A stretch of DNA of 64,000 nucleotides from Cryptomeria japonica (Eukaryota; Streptophyta; Pinopsida; Cupressales; Cupressaceae): assembly GCF_030272615.1 (NCBI RefSeq), contig NC_081405.1, forward strand, positions 309,659,374 through 309,723,373, given 5' to 3'. A program made the translations under genes and the position numbers. The notes under the pieces are model-generated. The model made no database searches and was not told the DNA's origin. It saw nothing but the letters and a program-made list of their open reading frames with translations. Below, in pieces: positions 57,028-64,000 of the stretch (positions are counted from its first letter, which is position 1; every line of letters starts with the position of its first letter).

Positions 57028-57968
57028 CGTTCACATACAGTTCATCATCTTGAAAAAGAAGATCTGATCAACTCCAATATGGATCAAGTTGCTAAAGGAA
57101 AAACCTAACACAACACCATTTGAGTAGTGTTTTGGCGGGAACCCTAAAAGATAAATGTGTGAGCTTGAGACTGGAATGTATTGATGCTTGATGCAAGGTC
57201 TAAGAGATAAGAGACTTTGAGTAAGGAGAAAGACCATTTGCCTTCTAGAGTTTATTCTAAGAATTTTTTAGTGTGAGTGTCTAGGCGTACTCATGAGAGG
57301 GTCTAACCTGTAGAGACAAAGAAACTAGTAAAATGTTACATTTCTAATAGTCAAACTAATCGGTGAGGTGTTATTGGTCAAGAAGGCATCCAAGAGTGAT
57401 ACAGTGTGGTGTGAGGCTGTAGGAGAAAGAAGAGACACTAGGAGTAACTGGTGAGTGATTAGAGAGAGTAATCTGATAACCGATAGTGTGAGAACATTGA
57501 AGAAGAGGTGGTTGTTAACCGTCAAAAATCCATTGATCAAGTGTTGCAGAACTCATTTTCAACCAGGTGTTATAACTATATCAAAATTATTTTTCATTAT
57601 ATAACACCGACTTGAAGCTTGGTGCAAGGGTTCGTTTTCCTTGGGTTGATTCCCTAAATCAGTAGGGGTTGGTGATCCTTGTGTTAGTGTCCCAAATCAT
57701 TATAAACCATTGTTTAATTCTGAGGCTAGATTGGAGCAGTAGACTCCAACAACATTTCTCACTGAGGTTTTTCCCATATTCGGTTTTCCTCATACATTTG
57801 ATGTTGTGGGTTAAGAACTTGTGTGTTTTCCTCTTTTATATTCACTCTTATCTTACCGGTTTGTTTTTTTAGTGTTTTGGTTGATAACTGGCATTCCAAG
57901 TTTGGTTTAAAAAGAAAAGTTTTAGGAACCATTGATTCACCCCTCTTAGTGGTACATTCTATTCAACA
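57028..57968 (+). repeat. E3 3' LTR, right part
   Basis: Continuation of 13005-13724. Its last 330 bp match the E3 5' LTR at 7201-7522. The GGTTTTTCCC...GGTTTTCC block lies near 57767 and the U5 hairpin at 57928-57953 (ACCATTGA/TTAGTGGT). It ends ATTCAACA; chromovirus sequence follows. Confidence 0.86.
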
Positions 57969-59441
57969 ACCTCTTCCTTGGACAACCATGAAGAATCCTC
58001 AATAGTTCTTCCTCCCCATTTCACCAGATATTCCTCATACTGCTTGTTTCTGGTACTTCTTCCCACATGGCTATCCAAAAATGTTTTGATCTCTTTCTTT
58101 CATGAAGTAGGTGCAAGGATTTTATACTACTCTATTACTAGCTCCTCTTCTATGATAGCTTCATAATATTCTATTAAATTTGTAATGTTGAACACAAGGA
58201 AAATATTGATTCCATCTAGAAACTCTACCTCTTATACATTCCCTAAATTATGCTTCTTCAAAATCTTATAGGGAACAAACTTCTTCACCTTCAACTTATT
58301 GTATGTCCCTACTGGAAACCTTTATTTTTCCAGGTGGACCATCACTTCATCTCCAATATGGAACTCTTTATACCTCATTTTCTAATATTCATTTTCCTTA
58401 TATTATAGATTCATCTTATTGATGAGATTATTCACCTCTCATGGCTTCTCTAGTGCAGGTAATGGTTGATACAACCTTGTACATTGTCTTATTTTTTTAA
58501 CCATTTGACACACTCTACAACTCTACACAAATTTCTTCACATCATGTGATAACTGAGGCCAATAATAATACTCACCGATAATGATTATAGTCTTCTCTTG
58601 ACCAAAATGTTCTGCCATCCTTCAACTATGCTTCTCTTTGATCAAATTTTCCCTCATGGAACTCCCGAGAATGCACAACTAGTTTCCCTTAAAAAACATG
58701 TCATCCTAGATTGTGAAATCTAGTCATCTCATCCTGTCTAGAGTAATAGGCTTCTTGCAAGATTTCGAAGCCTCTACAAAATTAGGATCCTTAGGATACA
58801 ATGTCTTGAGTTCATTGAAACAAACCTCCTTAATCTCCATCTCCATCAACATGATCTACCTCCTACTTAAGGCATCTACAACTTTGTTAGACCTTCCACT
58901 TGGTAAGGCCTTAGGAACATTATCAGACACAATGTTCTAAAACTCATTTAACAAATTACCTGAAACTTCCTCTTCACTATAATCTTTATCCACTCTTGAA
59001 ATTAAAGAAAAACACATAGGTTCATACATATTCTAGCATTACTACATACATTCACTTCCACCCCCTTCAAGGGTTTCAGCTTATTGTGAACTCCATCCTT
59101 TGTTAGGGTATAGGGATTCAAATGATCATCATGTACAATACGTCTATCAAAATGCCATCACCTCCTTAATAGGATGTGACATGCATCGATGGGTATGATG
59201 TCGTAGAACACCTTGTCATGTGGTAGCTACCAATCTTGAATTTTACCATACACTGTTCATTGACCAAAACCTTGTGGTCATTCTACAACCACGCTATCTT
59301 TCCCTTCTTAGCTTCAACTTTGTAACCATTTCTTCACACACCATATTCTAAGTCCTTCAATGATTAATAATCACATCACAATACTTATTTTCATATTTTT
59401 ATCTGGTGTGAAACAAACTATTCCTTCAATCTGGTTCTTTC
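57969..59441 (-). pseudogene. C: chromovirus (Ty3/gypsy) fragment with chromodomain
   Basis: Read leftwards from 59441: a protease-linker block resembling CDVVPMDACHVLL and LLRRWWHFDRRIVHDDHLNPYTL near 59100-59230. Next, without RT in between, is the end of RNase H (KVVDALSRR near 58870), then the linker and zinc domain of integrase (RENLIKEKHS, HFGQEKT, YYYWPQLSHDVKKF, CRVCQMVKK near 58500-58660). The integrase core is missing. The C-terminal part (HIGDEVMVHLEK) and a chromodomain-like block (YEEYLVKWGGRTIEDSSW near 57990-58050) follow. Two large deletions and many stops. A chromodomain places it among chromoviruses. E3 cuts its left end. Confidence 0.78.
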
Positions 59442-61058
59442 TGTTGGACACAATGGATTACTAAGAGGGGGGTGAATTGGTGATTTAAACACTTCTTCTC
59501 TAATCAGGGATATACCAGTACAATATAAAATAAACAAAGTGTTGAATGATAAGCTAAACAATGCAAACTAAGTGTGTGAACGAATCAATATAACACATTA
59601 ACAAGAATGTATCACATAATAATAAATATATGAGGAAAACCCAATGTGGGAAAAACATCAGTGAGAATAGCTGCTAGAGATCTACTGCTCCAATCCTGCA
59701 TCACAATGAAAATGTTTTGATTATAATTTAAGGGCACCAACCCAAGGAGAACCAAACCCTGATTTATGAGCACCAACTCAAAGGAGCAAATACCCCTGAT
59801 CTATTTATAGGCTACAACCTAAAGGAGCTACAGTCCCTACACTAAGCACCTACTTAGTGAAGACTATATGAAGATTCAAATACATAAATAAATTCCCTAT
59901 TGCAAATGAATTTTTGCAACCCTTCAATACTTTTCACTAGCAGTTTCAATCTTACTGGTCTATGAAAAACTCCACACACCCTGTAATAATGCCTTTATGT
60001 TGATTCTTACTCTGCTAAAACTTCTCTCCCTCTAACTGTTGGATTAACTTCACACTTGACCACACTTTGTCAGATTCAACCTCTGCCAGTTTTGATCCCT
60101 TTGTGTTCTACACTTCCTCTATGGGTTTGTCCTTTTTACTGTCTTACTTATTCCTTCTCACCCGTACACAGGCACTTCAGATTTCTCTTTTTTTTCACCC
60201 AAATAGACTTTTCCCACACACTTTCATTCTCTAGAATCATCCAACCACTCCCACAATCGATTTTGTCTTGCATATCTATAAACAAGTCTTCTTGCCAAAA
60301 AACAATTCAAACTTCAGGTGGTTAGGGTTTTTGGCTCCGCTCAAATTTGTTTCCAATCTGATTCGATCTACCTTGGATTTCTCCCCAACTTTGAGGAAAT
60401 CCAGTTGTACACATTTGTATTCATCTAATGCATGTTTTCTAAAACTAGAAAACTTAACCGTACTTTATGGCCTTGATCTTTGTCGACCCCATTTATAATC
60501 CAGATGTTTCTTACTAAAGGTTAATCTCAAATCCGATTTTATGCTTTGGTCACAATGCCAGCAACTATCTGATCATTCTCTATTGTCCATTCAACCTTGA
60601 GCCACATCAGTCTATCATCAATATGTGATTTGTTGTTTTATCATTTAATGACCACCTACTACACAAATAACCATGTCAATGTGCTTTTTACCAACCTCTA
60701 CATGTTTCAAACTTGAAAATTTGAGAAGTCCTTCTACCAGTACATACCCTTACTAGTATGTCCAACATACTGAACAATTACTCTTACAGGTTTCTCACCG
60801 GGTGTTGTTGTGATTCATATTACATTCCACCTCTTCATCACAAACAAATAGCTAGCCTTCATACCAATTTATGCCTTACCGGCTATCACTTGAGCATGCC
60901 AACATACTCCTACATCTCACCTCATACCGGTGATATCATCTATCAACTTAGAACATACATCACTTCTTTATGATGTTTCAATCTTCTTCATACCGATTGA
61001 CACACTCTACCGGTAACTGGCAATACTGGTTGACATCAATGACAACTCAATGCCAACA
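59442..61058 (-). repeat. F 3' LTR
   Basis: 1,617 bp, TGTTGGACACAATGG to TCAATGCCAACA. Contains the G-run block near 59465 and GAGGAAAACCCAATGTGGGA at about 59631. The U5 hairpin (59457-59484) has two mismatches. Confidence 0.82.
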
Positions 61059-62206
61059 ATCTTTCCATTTGGCATTGATGTCAACAATTTTTGTACCAAT
61101 TTTTATCCCACTTTGACAATAATTTCAAAGGGAACCTTAGTTTAACACCAATCATACTACTAGCTAGACAAGTTTAATCACAACTCATGCCTTCAACTGA
61201 TAGGACACATTCTCCCCTATGTCCATACATCTCCATACACATTTTAAGTGTTGCATGATGGTGGGACAAATCCCAACTTTTGTCTCAAGTACTCAAATGT
61301 GCCCAATGGAAGTGGCTTGGTAAAAATGTAAGCAATCTACTGACCAGTTGGAACATACTCTACTATGACCTTCTTGTCTGCTACCTTCTACCTCAAGAAG
61401 TGATACTTGATTGCAATGGGTTTTGTTCTTGAGTGCATTATTGGATTCTTGGAGATGTTGATTGCACTGGAGTTATCACACTAGATTGGAATAGGTTTCA
61501 GTATCTCCACTTGTATGTCCTTCAGTGTCTACTTCATCAACAATACTTGTGAATAGCATGTAGCAGTAGCTATTTATTCAGCCTCACCAGTAGATAATGA
61601 CAATGAATCTTGCTTCTTTATGTACCATGATACTAATCAGTCTCCTAAGTAGAAAGCACCTCCACTTGTACTCTTTTGGTTATAAATACATCCTGCCTAG
61701 TCTGCATTATTATAAGCCTACAAAGTGAAGTCTCCTTTTTGTGAATACCATAGGCCATAATTGATTGTTCCTTGTAAGTACCTGAAGATTCTCCTGACTG
61801 CATTTAAGTAGGACTGTTTTGGAGAATCTTGTAATCTTGCAACCATGCACACTTCTTGTATAATATCTAGTCTAGATGTTGTTAGATATAACAAACTACC
61901 AATCATAGACCTATACAGTGTCTGCTCAACTTCTGGTGACTCATCTAGTTTTCTCAATTTACAATTGGTAACCATGGGAGTACTTACCGATTTTTTGTCC
62001 TCCATTTGAGACTTTTTCAACATGTCTTTAACATACTTGGTTTGTGAGATGAAAAATCATTTCTCCTATTATGAGATTTAAAAACCAAGAAAATTGGACA
62101 ACTCACCCAGCATGGACATCTCAAATTATGTCTTCATTCGATCTGAAAATTCTTTTCAAATGATGTCCTTATCTCCATTGAAGATAATGTCATCCACATA
62201 TACAAC
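61059..62206 (-). pseudogene. F copia RT end and RNase H
   Basis: RT ends with the active site VVYVDDIIFNGDKD near 62190 and reappears as MLKKSQMEDKKSVSTPMVTN at 62023. RNase H continues RSMIGSLLYLTTSRLDII, FRYLQGTINYGLWYSQKGDFTL, then with stops SGGAFYLGD, LSLSTGEAE and FTKPLPLGTFEYLRQKL near 61250. The last 180 bp (61059-61240) are untranslated, with purine tracts near 61209 and 61059. This is the only copia RT in the window whose active site reads the canonical YVDD, but the body is truncated. Confidence 0.86.
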
Positions 62207-62971
62207 TGTTTATGGTGAAAATGGATAACAATAATAACGATATTGAAAGGATAAATGAATTCAACCAAAAAACCCTAGCCTAACAACAACAAAGATCCAC
62301 CATAACATATGAAGATTACCTAAGACAATGCAAATCAAATGAAATCACAAAGATTATACCATCACATGTCCAATAGGGTTTGGATCTCCATTCTTCCTAT
62401 CTCCATTGTTCTTGCTTGATATATTTGCTCTCAGATTTTATGTGCACAAGAGCTCAACAAAGAATGGAATGTGGTTGCAAGTAGGATCGCATATGCCAAG
62501 TAGTCAATTGATCAAGTAGTTAGATAGTTAGGGTTTGATAATGAAGGAAGCATCTCCTTATATAGAAGACACAATATGAAATGGAGGGATAAGATTGAGA
62601 GGTGTAAAAGGAGGTCGGCTATGACTAGAGGGTAGGTAGAGGAAATAAGAAATTAATAAGAGGGTAGGTAGTGTATGAATTAAGAGATGAATGACATGTG
62701 TCATGGGTAGAAAAGGTTAATGAATTAATTAAATAAATAAAGATTTATTTAATTAATAGAAGAAGTGGGATCAATTAAATAAATAAGATATTTATTTAAT
62801 TTAGGAAAAGGATAATTTAAATAAATAAATGTATTTATTCAAATGAGAAATAAGGCTAGAAGAATTAATTAAATAAATAAAGATTTATTTAATTAATAGA
62901 AGAATTAGGCTAAAGTAATTAAATAAATAAAATATTTATTTAATTAGACTGGACATTTTTGGGTGTCTACA
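62207..62971 (-). repeat. H 3' LTR with AT palindromes
   Basis: 765 bp; minus strand TGTAGACACCCAAAAATGTC to CCATTTTCACCATAAACA. Between about 62720 and 62945 four palindromic segments of the form AATTAAATAAATA...TATTTATTTAATT occur. Confidence 0.75.
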
Positions 62972-62982
62972 TTTTGCCCCTC

Positions 62983-63494
62983 TTTGAGACAATGTGGCTT
63001 GTCGCATTGTTTCAAAGAAGATAAGATGAACTGATACAGAGTTGCCCCAAGATGGGAATGATATGCCCCCTCGAGAGATTGGATGAAAATGTGTGAAAAG
63101 ACCACCAACAATCTCTCGATAAGAAAGAAAGGCTAGAATGGACTGACCAGATAAAGTGACAAAGTCATGGGATAACGAAGACTGACACAGGAGACTAGGG
63201 CTAGGGTAGTCTATAAGATAGACCATGAGGGGAAAAAATCCTCATTGTCATCCACACATCCAAGAGATCAGAGTGCAGAGCAAGATAGAGCAGCAGCAGT
63301 CAACAACGATGGCTTTGGCTCACAGATTCGATCGCATTCGCCGATTTCAGAGGCTAGTGGAGGCAGGAGAGCCAGTAAGTACCACAAAACCTCCTTGTAC
63401 TTTGATGCATTTATTGTTGTCATTAATGCATGCTAGGTAGAGTAATAAATGCACTCTAGGTTAGGGTCCTAAAAATGTCAAAAACATCTATGCT
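62983..63494 (-). other. H internal region, no gene recognised
   Basis: No ORF over 100 codons and no retroviral motif in either direction. Most likely 3' untranslated or degenerate sequence. Confidence 0.5.
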
Positions 63495-63715
63495 CGATAG
63501 GCGCGTCTGTGTTTGTGCCAGGCGCGTCTGTGCGGGAAAAGGTGTCTATGCAGAATGCGGTCGCGTCTGCACTGTGTAGGCGCGTCTATGCTAGGCAGAC
63601 ACGTTTGTGTCTTCTAGGCACATCTATGCAGAGCATAGGCACGTCTATGTGTTTCAGGCGCATCTATGTAAAACAGGCGCGTTTATGCAGTCTCTAAGTG
63701 CATTTATGTCTTCAA
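63495..63715. repeat. Short tandem array, consensus AGGCGCGTCTATG
   Basis: About eleven copies, 17-24 bp apart, in variants differing mainly by CG to TG or CA (GGCGCGTCTATG, GGCACATCTATG, GACACGTTTGTG, GGCGCATCTATG). It is the most CpG-rich stretch in the window. Confidence 0.8.
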
Positions 63716-64000
63716 GGTCAAATCGGTAGTTCTATGATGAACATATGTTGTCGATTGGATAAGCTGCTGAGAGGATACACTCAAGAAGGTCCTCTAGGGA
63801 AGACTAGAATAACAAATAGGGCTAGGATTGACAATTTTGTGATAGAACATATGTTGCCAATTAGGAAACTACTCAAGAAGATTCACTCAAACAGAGGCCC
63901 TAGGATAGGATAGATCAAGACACTTTATGATGAACAGTGAGTACCAAGATATAGTACTTTGTGATGAACAGGGAGTACTAAAATATGAGCAACACTTTGC
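63716..64000. other. H internal region, edge of window
   Basis: A duplicated word ACATATGTTG(T/C)C at about 63741 and 63848, and TACTTTGTGATGAACAG(G/T)GAGTA repeated near 63920 and 63955. No gene recognised. Confidence 0.5.

Larger units (their letters stand above)
59442..62206 (-). mobile_element. F: 3' part of a copia element of the E3 family
   Basis: Read leftwards from 62206: end of RT, RNase H, 3' UTR and LTR (59442-61058). RNase H and LTR are most like E3 (shared PMVT(K/N)xKLRKxDES, YRSMIGSLLY; LTR words ACTGCTCCAATC and GGAAAACCxAATxTGGGAAAAAC). The right end is inside the RT active site (VVYVDDIIFNG) where H inserted; the 5' half would lie beyond 64000. Confidence 0.84.
62207..64000 (-). 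mobile_element. H: LTR retrotransposon, 3' end (lineage unknown)
   Basis: LTR 62207-62971 followed on the right by TTTTGCCCCTC, a polypurine tract GAGGGGCAAAA on the minus strand. So the element reads leftwards and its body runs off the right edge. The internal kilobase has no recognisable pol; it holds TGCCCC words, the inverted pair CAATGTG/CGCATTG near 62990 and a short tandem array (63495-63715). H interrupts the RT of F. Confidence 0.7.

Noticed and set aside
59442-61058. Independent solo LTR next to E3
   Set aside because: It is followed in the same orientation by RNase H and RT of the same family, so it is the 3' LTR of F.
63495-63715. CRISPR-like short repeats
   Set aside because: Units are imperfect, spacers are 5-12 bp and partly related; no cas genes; eukaryotic retroelement setting.

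Overview
This window comes from a plant nuclear genome and, as far as I can read it, consists entirely of transposable elements nested inside one another. I found no host gene, rRNA, tRNA or CRISPR array, and nothing bacterial. Long decayed Ty1/copia and Ty3/gypsy elements, LTRs of 0.8-1.6 kb, plant initiator-tRNA-Met primer sites and a transposase type I associate with mosses, ferns and conifers all suggest a large seed-plant genome. A gymnosperm is my best guess, but it is an inference.

Layout. E1 (copia, minus, 1-3496, body runs off the left edge) sits in the integrase of E2 (copia, plus, 3497-7200). E2 sits in the 5' LTR of E3 (copia, plus, from 7201; its last piece ends at 57968). The 3' LTR of E3 is split by G, a 43 kb interval holding one Ty3/gypsy element (plus, 13725-57022). 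The G gag is itself split twice. First by A (copia, plus, 15495-29900, TSD GTTAT), which carries B (minus, 17519-25210, TSD AGCCT). Second by S, a solo LTR (30820-48512), which carries T, a 16.3 kb terminal-inverted-repeat DNA transposon (31234-47550). T in turn carries D, a copia remnant (38865-40879). E3 itself sits in a deleted chromovirus fragment C (minus, 57969-59441). The right end holds F (copia, minus, same family as E3, 59442-62206), entered by H, another LTR retrotransposon (minus, 62207 to the right edge).

The retroelements show the usual gag, protease, integrase, reverse transcriptase and RNase H order for copia, and protease, RT, RNase H, integrase for gypsy. All of these polyproteins contain stops. 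Two elements are unusual. B has no pol: it encodes an intact 418-residue zinc-knuckle protein and a second frame of about 1,060 codons that matches no retroviral enzyme I know. T has two convergent genes: a multi-exon gene of unknown function on the left and a transposase-like gene on the right. It also contains a 359-bp satellite and a GA-rich macrosatellite of about 0.8 kb units.

Across the copia-type elements the sequence just upstream of the primer-binding site forms a hairpin with a constant C-run loop and stems that differ between families but stay complementary. This hairpin, element B and transposon T are the observations I would follow up first.
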